Shown here: one piece after another, positions 34,901 to 45,855 of the stretch | Numbering within the stretch: the first letter of the stretch is position 1 | Layout: every line of letters starts with the position of its first letter | Origin: Argopecten irradians | Taxonomy: Eukaryota > Mollusca > Bivalvia > Pectinida > Pectinidae | Assembly: GCF_041381155.1 (NCBI RefSeq) | Contig: NC_091147.1 | Span: 35,420,909 to 35,484,908, forward strand | DNA: 64,000 nucleotides | Direction of reading: 5' to 3' | Notes under the pieces: generated by a model | Databases searched by the model: none | What the model saw: only the letters and a program-made list of their open reading frames with translations | What the model was told of the DNA's origin: nothing | Program-made: the position numbers and the translations under genes

Positions 34901-37900
34901 TTAGTTACGTTGCATCACAACTGGAGATACTAGCCCAGCACAAACGTATTCGGATATCACGTGGTACGTGAATTAGCCCTTTTTACTTATATGAAAATAT
35001 GTTTAAAAGTAACTTGAATATATGCTATGAAGATATTACACACAAAAAATTAGTGTCCTCCTAATATGTCCCGAAGTGGTTTATGATGAGTAATGTTTTA
35101 TATATTCATCACATAACGAAATTATTCACGTTAATCCATATAATTCAATCTACTATTGAAGATCTCTCCAAAACTCCAAATTTATATTTTTCTACGAAAT
35201 TGTTACGTCGTTATATCAGCCAAACGGGAGCGATTTTTCAAACAGGTGCATCAATATTTTCTTTATGGTCTGATAACGTACCTTTGTAAGCCAATGGGAA
35301 TGTTCAATACACGCTAATTTGAATTATCGTAAAACCCGCTTACCTGGACAATAGTTAGATGGTGTACATGATTTGCTCAGTGTTCCAGTACCAGCACATT
35401 GTTTTCCGTCATACTTTGGAGCGGGATTATTACACAACCTCGTTCTGGTAGTTGTGCCGCTGGAAGCGCCGCCTGTCGATGACTTACATGACACAGAGCA
35501 AGTTGCCCATGATCCCCATGACGCCCACACACCATCAACTGAAATCATAAAGTTTTCTCTAATGTGTAATAGGAAATGTAGCTTAGTCTAATTCCTCTAA
35601 AAATGAACCAAAATTAAATAAATCGCACAGACATGTCATAAATCAAATAGTTATATTTCGTGCAGATTGTAGATGAAATGCTTCCTATTACGGATAACTG
35701 CTCTTTCTTGGATTCAGACTGGTCAATTCCACGGGTCACATTTTTCTTGATTTTAATAAAAAAAAAAACTCGAAAAAATGAATTTGCATGTGTCCAAATT
35801 TTAATAATTTTAGCCAAATATTATTAAAATAGAAAAAAATAGCTATTACAATATTTGCCATTTGGCTTCAATGTTCTTCAACCAATTTATATCATTTCAC
35901 GGATCAAAATTCCGGAAAACATTGATGAAATCACGATTATTATCGGCTATTCGGGTTCGTATACGAGTGGGCTATACTGATCATGGGTTTGTGGTTTGCC
36001 AAAATTCTTTATTTTTCTACTTACTAGGAGGAGGAGTGGCACAGTCTTCTTCAGCTTGTCCATCCCCGTCATCATCTATAAGCAATAAAAAACTATCATA
36101 AACGACTTCGATTTTCTTGTCGAATTTCTGAAAGAAATTCTATAAACATACTTTTTTTTAATGTAAATTCAGTTTGTCGCATATTATCCTAATTATGAAT
36201 ACACGCAGAGACTGGTATTAGTAGTATATGAAATAACGTACATGGGTGAAGAAAATAGGGATTCATAAAAAAATATATGACTTAATAGTTGTTAAGTTTT
36301 GCGAATGTAAAAATTCTCTATTTACTGATTGAAACTTATTTGTGGGGATTTATTTTTCCGAATCTCCTAAGTAGCCTTTGAAAACGTCATTCTTAAAACA
36401 CGTTATAATACGTAAACCCATAATTTTGAAGGAACAAAAATGCGAGGAGTTCAAATTCGCGATTTTGGAAAGATCCGCGAATTTAGCTAAATAAAAACTC
36501 CTGCAAATAGTATCAACAATATTATGTTAATGTCAACATCAGCGGTTTTTGCAAAGCAAACAAAGATTGTAAGGTGACATTAAATAGTATCAGCATGTGT
36601 TAAATCTCAAGACTAATGTTATCTACATTATTTATGACTATAACATCATGTGACATTATTTGTTTGTTTCTTGCTATATAAAAATGGTTTTGTCATTTTG
36701 GAGTCATATTTCAAAATATTTGTGAGCAATTTGTATAAATCATAATGAAAGATCTAATATGTATTTTTCTCTCATTTTTAATCCATGACTGCGTTTAACA
36801 TTAATGCCCATGGGTGATCCAATTTTTTATTGCTGTTTTTCAACACAATATTCTATAAAATACATGAAATTATACTGGTTTTTTCCTAAATCTAAGAAAA
36901 ATATTGTTTAAACATCATCCTACCTCGTCCTTGGTTTTCAGTGGTACAGAGTTCCTCATCAATCAAACCGTCACAGTCATTGTCAATACCATCACCAACT
37001 ACTGTGGCAGTCGGTACGCATACCTTCAATTTTTTTTCAAAATGTCAATTTAAAAATGTTCAAAAATAAAAACATTGAGTATTCATCTACATTTCTTTAA
37101 TGGGACGTTTCCATTACTTTTCTTTCTCAATAAGTATTTATTAAGGGTATTTCGACAAATCATCAACGGTGCATTGCGGCTAAAAGGAAACAAGTTTCAC
37201 TTCAATTGTATTTATGCTTTATGCAAATTTAAAAAAAAAATAAACGGATTTCAAATAATAATTTCTATAGATTTGAACAGTTACCGTATTGATTCCGGCC
37301 ATACGCATGCCTGTGGTAAACCCGTAAGTCTCCCAGTTAGCCTGTCCGTACAGATATCCACCAAAGATTGAGATTGGAGATGTGTGACGTACAGTGTGGG
37401 ACCCCTCAGACACGCTGATGTAACCCCCTACATATTCGGTACCACTTATCCTGTTGTATCTTGTACTTGAGGGGAATGCATTGCCATCGACGCGAAGTCC
37501 TGATTTTTCTGATTCTTTGACAATGAACATAAAGTAGCTGTTGTAAGAACCAAGAGAGTACTTCGGTGTGGTGAATGTGTAGTCGGCTCCGAACTGTTCC
37601 ACTGGAGGAATGATCATCATCATAGGATCAGATTGTTCATACGATGACTGCTGACTTAGACAGAATTGAACAAGTAATATCGGCTTGTCTGATTCCACAA
37701 GACAATAAGCGCTGGAGGAAATCGTCTTCTGGACAACAGTTCCTGGACTACTCAGCGTAAAAGAAGTAGAATAACCACCACTTATTGTGACCCTTGTTTT
37801 ACTCTCACTGGCTATAAACTTAAAGTAATCACCGACAGTTCGCAATGGTATAGGAACAGTAACGAAGCGCTTTCCCCAAGTGTCAACGTTCGTTAGATGT

Positions 37901-40499
37901 TCAACCAAGTGATCAGAACTGCCTCCTAAACCGATATTTGTCTTCCGATTTCCGCTGAATACAGAGACAGGCTTTGATGATTCAATGTAGGTTCCAGACA
38001 GATCGCCGTATGTAACTAACTGGAATGTGTCAAATCTGTTCATCGTTACGGTCAGTGTATTTCCGCTGTAGTAGTTCCTTCCTCCCCATGATATGTACCG
38101 ACTGCCAATCGCTTCCCCAACTCTGATATTCACGGTTGTACTGTCGTTCACGCCAACAATCAGCAGCTCACATTGGTAGTATGGTGGGTAATATGTGATG
38201 GCGTAATATTCCGTACCAAGGACGTCAGTGGGTAGCCCTAGGAAGGCGTCACAGGAGTAAGTCTCCTTGTTAACGCCATATATAACCACCTCATCATCAG
38301 CAGTGATCCAGACAGCTTTAGAGCTCATTTCGTTCCCAGCAAGACGTATAGATGGGGTAAAGAAGAGCTGTTTGACAGTTCCAGCCGTGACGGAAAATGC
38401 TTCATTGATTCCAGCTGCGCTGTACCTCGGAGCGGTCACCTTAACATTGACTGTCGTCGTCCTCATCGTTGTGACGAAAAGTTCGACGTTCATAGAAACA
38501 GCGATGTTTTCCATGTATCCGATGATAAACTCTGTCCCTCGATTGTCGGGTGCACCTTTTCAAGAAGAAATGGTATTAGATATATTTCAAGTAAGAAAAA
38601 CCAAATAAACGTTGTAAATATTGAGGTTGTCTGTTGGGTATGTTACCATCATTTTCCTATTGCTAATGGAAAAGGTGTTACGCTTCTTTGAATTGCCAAT
38701 GTTACAACAATGGGGCTTATTATATATACATATATTTAACGTTAAATATCAAATAAACAATTTAACAAAGCATGACAATTTATTTACTCGTGCCCTATCT
38801 GGGCCTCGAACTCACGATCTACGGCACCAAATCGCCTAGCCAAACATACCTGCGCCTACTACCACTGCGCCACATCCACAAAATATGTGTCGCTGTTTTT
38901 CTTAAATGGATCTTATATTAACTTCGTTTTGTCGGAAGACAAACATTAATAAACTGTTAATTCTACATGTTAATTAAATTGCATAGTTCTTACCCTGTAC
39001 GGAAGCTAGGGCACACAGTGACACCAGCCATATAGCTACGGCCGCTGGATAAAATAAAAAATATTATTACATCACTCATGTATCGTTAAACATATCATAG
39101 ATACTAGGGTTTGATTTTTTTAAGATAGGTAAGTATAAATCCGAAATGATGTTTTTCTATGTTGAAATTTATATCAATAATGAAACAAATATTGATTTAC
39201 CTTCATGTTGCAAGTTTAGTATGAAAAGACAAACATAGGCCACGTTGTTATTCATATAGCGATTGGGATCGCATGTTGTGTTTTGTTGTGCTTCATAGTA
39301 GCGACCATTAGCTAAAGGTAGATTAAAAGATCTCAATTGGAAACCAGTCTGGGTTGACTTAGATAGCGAAACTGTTACCCTTGGTAAGGAATGCGGTTGC
39401 CTTCTCTTCAAATTAGTCAAAACTCTAATTCCATAGTCATATAAAAGGAAAATGCTTGGAACATACATGAAAATATATTACTTTAAACAAAAACTAATTA
39501 TCTGTTAAACTACAGGTTAAATTTTTAGCTTGCACGTAAACACCTGCATTGTTAAAAAATAAAGATAAATTAAGCTGAAAAAAAATCAAGGTATTATAAG
39601 TTTGAACAACTGCTAAAATTATTTACTAATATACTGCGAATTCTTAAAGATGCTCCATCGCCGACAGAGCATAAATTATATTCATCATTTGAACAATAAT
39701 TGGTGTTTAATTGTGCATATATATGCCTAATTAACACAAAAAATAACACAAAATAATTTATTTCGCCTTTGTTGCATGCGCAATCATTACTTCATTCCAT
39801 ATAAGATATAGTGCCACGGAATCTTTTTCGGGATGCAATTAATTATCTTTCATTTCTTTTAACTTTAAGTCAAATTAAAAGCTCAAAACTTTTCAATTGT
39901 GGTAATGGTGTAAATAAGTAACTTTTGTGACTGAAGAAAACTACTAAATCGTCTGCTGCTGTTTTTGATAGAGAAAAAAATACCATTTGTCAGCGGTGAA
40001 GCATCTTTAATCAATTAATAATCGATTGATTGTGAATGAGTTTTGAATTTTGAGGTAGTTTCACAATTTACGTTCTCGGAAAACTGTTGAAACCATTAAA
40101 CAGAATAAATATATTCGTATCTTTTATAACTTAAGTTAGGTAAAGGTTAAATCAGGTATTCAAATTTATATTTGTTTCTGATAGTCTAAAGCATAGTTTA
40201 TACTGGTTTGCTCCTTTTTCGGAATATCTCTAATTAAGATAAAACATTTTCATCAAGATTTAACATGCTTGTGATATTGTGAAGTGAAACGGAACATTTC
40301 CATTAAGATTTCACACCCTGTGATATTGTTAGGTGAAATAAAATATTTTCATTCAGATCTCACATTAATAAATATTAACTCGTTATCAATATCCAGGTAA
40401 ACAAAAACGTTCACAATAAACACAGTGATAAAAAGTACTAATGCAAATAATAATATCATGCAATATTTGACACTGTACTTCATACCCATAGTGCGAATC
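28883..40499 (-). CDS. Gene D: signal peptide, IgGFc-binding-type domain, MopE-like motifs, 7 TSP1, LDLa-like, GPI-type tail
   Basis: Complete gene, 14 coding exons, 2973 nt, 990 residues in frame. Exons 5' to 3': 40499-40496, 39044-38994, 38555-37285, 37023-36924, 36075-36025, TSP1 at 35538-35344, 34684-34514, 34059-33889, 33027-32836, 32013-31843, 31088-30918 and 30306-30110, LDLa 29500-29335, tail 28944-28883. Signal peptide MAAVAIWLVSLCALASVQ. Its promoter has CCAAT and TATA boxes. Gene C is a tandem duplicate of D that lost exons 4 to 8. The first part of its IgGFc exon is almost identical to E on the other strand. All cysteines expected in the TSP1 and LDLa modules are present, so it looks functional. 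Confidence 0.88.
29335..29500 (-). CDS. Gene D exon: LDLa-like domain
   Basis: [20 protein letters not shown], then [20 protein letters not shown] and CQSGAE. All cysteines and the acidic core are intact. Confidence 0.92.
30110..30306 (-). CDS. Gene D exon: terminal TSP1 repeat (7th)
   Basis: 197 nt, phase 1-0. DGEWGAWGSWSMCTLTCGGG, then [18 protein letters not shown] and MAGVYQQ. Confidence 0.92.
30918..31088 (-). CDS. Gene D exon: TSP1 repeat (6th)
   Basis: [45 protein letters not shown]. Intact counterpart of the C exon that lost a cysteine. Confidence 0.93.
   Translation of the reverse strand: MMAPGQTGVVGAHALSRAVVDHQLEPARAQIRPLDMAALTVQTQAQRGKIVTHNPV
31843..32013 (-). CDS. Gene D exon: TSP1 repeat (5th)
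   Basis: VNGGFTSWTTWTTCSVTCAS, QRSRSCTDPAPQFGG, CTLSPCP. Starts NGG instead of DGA. Intact. Confidence 0.92.
32225..32510. repeat. 29-bp tandem repeat
   Basis: About nine copies of 'catgcactaacactgctacc' plus a 9-bp tail ('atcatatat' or 'attatgttt'), degenerate at both edges. Intronic in gene D. There are no unique spacers, so it is a minisatellite. Confidence 0.9.
32836..33027 (-). CDS. Gene D exon: TSP1 repeat (4th, long form)
   Basis: 192 nt. DGVWGSWGSYSSCSLTCKDY, then GSKSRTRSCNNPAPQHNG and CTTSTYCP. Contains the inserted KDYGTSQTG segment. Confidence 0.92.
33389..33590. mobile_element. MITE-like palindromic element (family 2)
   Basis: About 60-bp inverted ends: GTACCAATACGGGGGTTTCG on the left, CGAAACCTCCGTATTGTACC on the right, then 'tttaccgtcgatta' and 'taatcgacggtaaa' inside. 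The core carries two 'gacgtcat' sites. No coding capacity. Intronic in D. Confidence 0.8.
33889..34059 (-). CDS. Gene D exon: TSP1 repeat (3rd)
   Basis: [44 protein letters not shown]. The [10 protein letters not shown] segment is the closest in D to the expanded TSP1 group of gene B. Confidence 0.92.
34514..34684 (-). CDS. Gene D exon: TSP1 repeat (2nd)
   Basis: [45 protein letters not shown]. Positional orthologue of B exon 11273-11443. Confidence 0.92.
34808..34974. mobile_element. MITE-like palindromic element (family 3)
   Basis: Inverted ends AATTCACGTACCATGTGATA and TATCACGTGGTACGTGAATT, continued by 'acgtttgtgc' and 'gcacaaacgt' further in. About 167 bp, non-coding. Intronic in D. 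Confidence 0.8.
35065..35300. repeat. Dispersed repeat, second copy
   Basis: Diverged copy of the 2955-3190 sequence: 'cgaagtggtttatgatgag', 'gaaattgttacg' and 'atcagccaa' occur in the same order. Confidence 0.4.
35344..35538 (-). CDS. Gene D exon: TSP1 repeat (1st, long form)
   Basis: 195 nt. [20 protein letters not shown], then [20 protein letters not shown] and CTPSNYCP. Closely similar to the first TSP1 of B. Confidence 0.93.
36025..36075 (-). CDS. Gene D exon: acidic metal-binding motif 2
   Basis: 51 nt, phase 1-1: DDDGDGQAEEDCATPPP. Same length and phase as in B and E. Confidence 0.88.
36924..37023 (-). CDS. Gene D exon: MopE-like metal-binding motif 1
   Basis: 100 nt, phase 0-1: [19 protein letters not shown], then [14 protein letters not shown]. 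Nearly the same as E. Confidence 0.9.
37285..38555 (-). CDS. Gene D exon: IgGFc-binding-protein N-terminal type domain
   Basis: 1271-nt exon, phase 1-0, intact. From [14 protein letters not shown] to [11 protein letters not shown] the protein differs from E and F by a single residue (GEAIG against GDAIG); after that many changes appear, e.g. [20 protein letters not shown] against [20 protein letters not shown]. The abrupt change in divergence points to gene conversion. Confidence 0.92.
38789..38878 (-). mobile_element. tRNA-derived SINE head
   Basis: On minus, 'gtggcgcagtggtagtaggc' resembles a pol III A box region and 'gtgagttcgaggcc' a B box, about 35 nt apart as in a tRNA. No acceptor-stem pairing was found, so it is a SINE head and not a working tRNA. 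It lies in intron 2 of gene D. Confidence 0.65.
38994..39044 (-). CDS. Gene D exon 2: signal peptide core
   Basis: 51 nt. With ATGG it gives MAAVAIWLVSLCALASVQ, one leucine shorter than C and F. Acceptor atccag, donor gtaaga. Confidence 0.8.
40496..40499 (-). CDS. Gene D exon 1: 4-nt coding start (ATGG)
   Basis: ATGG then gtatga, preceded by a leader collinear with C and F. Confidence 0.65.
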
Positions 40500-40670
40500 T
40501 CTAGAGCCCTGCGGTCGAAGCAGTTGACGACGCCAGAAACTCATCCGAAATAAATAAGTACACCTGTACTTAGAGTTTATAAGCATTGGCCAAAAGGTTG
40601 AAGGGGCATTATTAAACCCGGTGATTTAACCAATACAAAGAGAAGTCCAATAACCAGTTCAATAATTCTT
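40500..40670 (-). promoter_or_regulatory. Gene D core promoter
   Basis: TATAAA (minus) at 40576-40581 and CCAAT on the plus strand at 40647-40651, with a second CCAAT at 40630-40634. The leader between TATA and ATG aligns with C and F. The conservation between paralogues supports a real promoter. Confidence 0.65.
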
Positions 40671-41562
40671 TAGCTGATGTCCAAGATGTAGGTATATTAA
40701 AAACGGTCAAACGTTCTGTAACTTTGAATACATTTCACATAAATTATAAAATTAATTGTATAGTTTGCTTGTAAGTTTTGTTTCCTTTCGGGAAATTGTG
40801 CTAGGATATAGGTGTTTAAACAATACTAAGTACATAAGTGAATTACTGTTGTTTCGGCTTGTCTTTTTTTATTCTGAACAATTTGGTAGGCTATATAACA
40901 AAAAGAAAACAAGTGTTAAATGTCATTGGTTACCATTACATAAACACACCCCCAAATGACCGAAAAATACCCCCAGTCGTTCCATTTTATCCAGTGACCC
41001 TAAAATTTTCGCGCATTCTAACATTCGAGTATTTATTTTCAAATTTTCGTGGATAATCAGCTTTTCTGATTAAAAATCCTCATTTTAAGTATCTTTACTC
41101 TCATTAAATTAAATAATAATTCGCGAATATGAACTGTAAAATAATTGCAATCACAAAAATCGCGAAGAAAATCGTGAATGAAAGAAAATTTGCAGTGTAT
41201 ATCACTTTTCACCGGAATGATATACTTTCTTCAGAAATTTCTATTTCGTTACCATAACAACGCAAGTATTCTAATAATTTTCCGCCTGGCCTCCCTCAAA
41301 AAACCCTTCTATACCAATGTTCAATAAACTGGAATATCTCAATTCTGGTCAATCAGAAATCATTGAGTTGTGTTCATTTTGAAACGTAAGGGTCGAGTGC
41401 ACATCTTCTTAACATGACGAAAATTTGCAGTAAATTTTATTCACATCCGTTTCCTTTTTAGAAAGAAGAACAAGAAAGAAGAAGAACAAGAAGAATACAC
41501 GGGGTTAACAAGTCCACAACTTCGTTTTGGAGACAACATTTAGGTGCCGCTACCTAGTAACA

Positions 41563-43832
41563 CTGTGTGGAAATGACACCGGAACTAGGTATACGGCACA
41601 TAGCGAAGGAGGTGTACGGCACATAGTCACTTTATATCTATATGGGAAGTTGTACGGCTTATAGTTACTATTACATATCTTTTCAGTTATGGGATGGTGA
41701 AAACAAAAAGGATAACTATTTAAGACTTAAAATGCCTGATATGTTTCATTATTAAATTATAAGTCTTACTAACACTTTACAATCATGCATAACATTGGAG
41801 TTGGTTTGTTGACACGTACAAAACACACTAATTTCGTTCCCACTCACTAATTAGGTTATCGTTTGTAGATCCAATTATATTCAATATCCACGAAATTGTC
41901 GAGATGCTAATCCATGGTCAAATTTAGAAATAAAATGATTACGATGATGAAAATCATGGAATGATGGTGATGATATAGATGATGGTTGTCATAATAATGA
42001 TGAAGATTTAGGATGATGATATGAGTAAGATGTTTGAGAATGAGTGTGATAGCGATACTGAATGTGAATAAGAATGAAACTATTTAGCTAGGTGTAGTAT
42101 ATTGCACATGAAAAAGAAATAACAATAAATTATAAAATTTAAGTCGCAAGAATTATTACTCGTTTACTCTCATATGTAAATATTTAAGCTTAATATTAGG
42201 AAACGTTTGATTTTGGTTGTATTATTTTAACGTCCTATTAACAGCCAGGGTCATCAAAGGACGTGCATGGTTTGTTGTTGGATGAAAGCTGGAGTACCCA
42301 GAGAAAAACCACCGATCAGCTGTCTGTAACTTGCAACTGCCCCGCATGGGATTCGAACCCACATCCCAGAGGTGGAGGGTTTGTGGAAATATTTAGGGAC
42401 ATCATAACCACTAGGCCACACGAATCTGGCATTGAGACATTTTCTAAGAGACGCAAATGAGAAAACTTACAGATAAGTCTGCAAAATCGAGAATAATTTA
42501 GCACCAAACTATCTCCAAAAGTCAATCATACTAATAACTATGCTTTAAGAACTAATGACAATTATAAAATTCTTCTTCGCAGACTTTCTTTAACTCTTTT
42601 ATACATTCTTCTCTGCATGTATGTGGAATAACTTGGTTGAAGCGATTAGATCATCACCTTCATTAGAAACTTTAAGAAAAATATATCTGATTCATGTAAA
42701 GCTGATGAATAAGATCCAGCCTATTACAATTTTGGTGACACGAATACGAATATTGTGTATGCAAAGTTAAAACATCGATGCAGTCAGTTTAACTTGTTTC
42801 GTGCAAACGTCACCAATAGCCTAAATTGTATCTGTGTTCATAAGTGTGAGAGTGCCTATCAATGGCAGAATTATTTCATTAGATAACTTAAGAAACTTGA
42901 ATGTTTATATAAATTTGAAAGTACTGATCATAAAAACCAAATTATTTTCAGACGTGTGCATCAATTAAAAAAGTCCAGCAAAAAATGTAATTAATGTTAT
43001 TAATATCACCCATGTCTATTGTCTCCTGTTTTGTCATTATATGTTACGAGAAGGCTTTTCAAAGTTCAAATAACTTTTGCCTGATCCCTTTGTCTTTTGA
43101 ATTGACAATGAAATATGTGTAAATTAAAACTTTTCAAGTTTTTAACATTCTAAATTTTACCATCCAGATGGCGACGTATCTGTATATAGATGTACGTAGT
43201 GTCGGAAAATTTGTTCTAAATTCGCTGACGTTACACGTCATTTGACTGAAAAATATATGTATATACATAAAAACAAACATCATCTTATAATTTTACACCT
43301 TACTTATTATCTTTATGATAATTACCGATATCGATATCACTATAAGCCGTACACCTCATTTGCAATGAGCCGTACAATATCCAATCAAATTATCAGCTAT
43401 GAGCCGTACACCACCGAGATTTTATATTGCTCCCCTAACATACATATGTATATAGATGAGGCTGAGATTATTTTTTCTTGTGAATCTACCTTATAAATCA
43501 TAATAGAGTAATGTAGTATTAAATTATGTATATATGGTCGATGGAAAGTTCTTTTCCAGTATCTGTTCTAACGACAGGCGATTTACGTCGGTACCTCCCT
43601 TGGTGTGGTGGCATGATTACATCTGGCAAGCTTTTTTGCGACACTTCTCGAAAACCATTTATATATCATTGTGTGGCTGATCAATTCGGAATCACGTGTA
43701 CTAAACGTCAGTATCCAAAATCATCTCAAAATGCAGATAAACGCGACAAACTTAGCTCTGTTTAAATCCTGATTTTCTCACTCTCGCTTCAGGGGGTACC
43801 TAGTTCCGGGGTCATTACCACGCGGTGAGTAG
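41563..43832. mobile_element. Possible 2.3-kb element with inverted ends
   Basis: Left 'gtgtggaaatgacaccggaa' continuing to 'ctaggta' pairs, with about three mismatches, with the reverse complement of 43806-43832 ('ttccggggtcattaccacgc' side). Inside the left end are three copies of gtacggcnnatag; near 43342-43410 are three in the opposite orientation. No transposase is visible. Confidence 0.45.
42215..42432 (-). mobile_element. tRNA-derived SINE
   Basis: On minus, 'gtggcctagtggttatgatg' (A-box region) and 'gggttcgaatccca' (B box) form a tRNA-like head at 42432-42338. The body runs to 'ggacgttaaaataatacaac' near 42215. The body words 'ttaacgtcctattaacagcc' and 'agaaaaaccaccg' are, from memory, common in bivalve genomes. 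Confidence 0.7.
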
Positions 43833-43894
43833 GCTATACTTGTTTCATGTTCATTTCTGTTAATTCCATTTCACTTGATCATCTTTATTATCGC

Positions 43895-43948
43895 TTGTCG
43901 ATACCTACCCACAAGAGAGCTAACTCTGTAATATGCAAAGACGGAATA
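43895..43948. mobile_element. Half copy of family-1 MITE
   Basis: 'tcgatacctacccacaagag', then 'taactctgtaatatgcaaag' and 'acggaata', matching the right arm of the copies at 44961 and 57021. The left arm is missing. Confidence 0.6.
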
Positions 43949-44960
43949 CATTATGCAATCGCACAGACATTTCGTCCTTAGACTATCAACTTGAACAGCT
44001 GGGGCACCTGTAAAGTGCTAAATGGAAACAAAAACTAACGTTATAATGGACCGAAACGTTAGATTTCGTATCGTTTCGTTACATTTTGCTTTTGATTCAC
44101 AATTTACAGGTACCCAATCGGTGGAGTCAATTTTGCAATCATGTTTCGCGGTTTCCCATGCAATGATAAACAATATTGCCAACAAAACTTACACTGATAA
44201 TAAAAATGACTATGACATAGATGGTAGATGTTACAACAAAGCCATCTGTTAAGCCCAAGTTAGGTTTTTTGTGTAGAATCATTGGTTTCTCATTGTACAG
44301 ACTTGATAATTAAATCCATTTCATGACAAAGGGGATTGCATAACAGAATTGTTTAAGAAAAATAAATCGAATGAGTAGGATTTATTTGATTCGGTACCCA
44401 TAAAACATGCCCATGTTAAATATACTTTCAACATTTAACAAAGCCGGAACCTTTCCAATGCAAATATATGTACATGTATGCACTTTAAGTCTGTAAGGAC
44501 AATGTATTGGATTCAATCAAGGCGTGATAGGTTTATTTTTCTATCTTGTTAAATCTAAAATATTACCAAAGGGCAGTAAGGTTTAGATAGCGCAGGAAAG
44601 CCGGAATATCTGGAGAAAAAAGATCGACCTACGGTGCTCACCCGAACAAGTTTTCAAAAGAGGTAGAGATTTAAGATAATATTTCTTATCAATGGGACAA
44701 CTCTATACAGCCGTATAAAAGAAATTTCATTTCTCATTTTCTATCAAAAGCACCCGTCTCTGTCATTGAAGCAGCTCTTTTCTATCTGTATTCAGCTGTC
44801 CTATTTATCGCCTCCGTCACAATATTTACAGCATTTAAAATTATTAAACGAAATGTTTATGCGTTAAGTATGTTGTTATGTAATGATGAATTTCTGTGGT
44901 TTCACAGAAAGCAAAGATATTTGACGGATCGTCAGCTGTCAATCAAACTGCACAATTTTT

Positions 44961-45144
44961 ATATTCGTCTTTGCATATTACAGAGTTAGCTCCCCTTGCG
45001 GGTAGGTATCGATTAATACGTCATTATTTTGTAGCCAAATTCACGTCGTTTTCTCCGAAACGTATGACGTTACACTCGAAAACACATGACGTCATAAGCA
45101 ATACCTACCCGCAAGGAGAGATAATTCTGTAATATGCAAATATA
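44961..45144. mobile_element. MITE-like inverted-repeat element (family 1)
   Basis: Left 'tttgcatattacagagtta' and right 'taattctgtaatatgcaaat' are inverted. Next inside are 'ccttgcgggtaggtatcgat' and 'caatacctacccgcaagg'. Same layout as 57021-57209. Confidence 0.8.
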
Positions 45145-45273
45145 GCATTGTGTATGCTACGATGTTTGCTCCGACATTTAAAAGAAACGCGTGCCTTTAC
45201 AGGCACAAGGCTTGGCTATAATACACCTGGCGATCGGTCATTTGTAATATAACCCCTTTGATATAAGGAGTAA

Positions 45274-45855
45274 TTAATACGCCGATTCCGGGATACAAGG
45301 AACTCTTCTGGGTAGGAGGTAGAAAAACGTTGATTTGGTCATGTGACCGCGAAAAATTTAGGGCACATTTTTCCGTCATGGCGGTGACACTTATAGGCAG
45401 AGAATACCAATGTCCGGGTAAAGGTCATAGTCGGTAATACTTGCTCGATAACGGAACTAAGATACATATGTAAACTGTTATGTTTTGTGTTTCTTATTTG
45501 TTATTGATTTTTGGGAAAATGCACCAAGGTAAGTTATAAAATATTTGTGAGTGAGACGTCAGATACCGCTGATTTCCAACTGCTAGGCGACAGCTCTATT
45601 TGATGCCGTAATTTACATGTCATTTCCTTATGAAGTGTCTTAATTCAATTTTCGTGCATATTTAGATTAAATTTAATACAATATGTTCCGATAATTAATG
45701 TTAATTGTTCTATCATGATATGTAATTTTCCACCCGTGTTCAATCATTACATATGCCGCCATTTTGTTTCAAATGTGCCCTAAATTAAGTCACGTGGTGA
45801 TGAAAGTCACATGACTAAACTGACTGACTGTTGTATCCCGAAATTGGCGTATTAA
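45274..45855. mobile_element. 0.58-kb element with inverted ends
   Basis: Left TTAATACGCCGATTCCGGGA and right 'cccgaaattggcgtattaa' are inverted. Further in, 'aatttagggcacatttttcc' and 'catggcgg' on the left face 'ccgccattttg' and 'gtgccctaaatt' on the right. Arms are about 110 bp; no coding frame. Confidence 0.7.

Noticed and set aside
42338..42432. tRNA-like sequence as a functional tRNA (also 38789-38878)
   Set aside because: A and B boxes are recognisable but no paired acceptor stem was found; a SINE head explains them better.
43526..43765. Small frame within the 2.3-kb inverted-repeat segment as a transposase
   Set aside because: Only 79 codons with no recognised catalytic motif.
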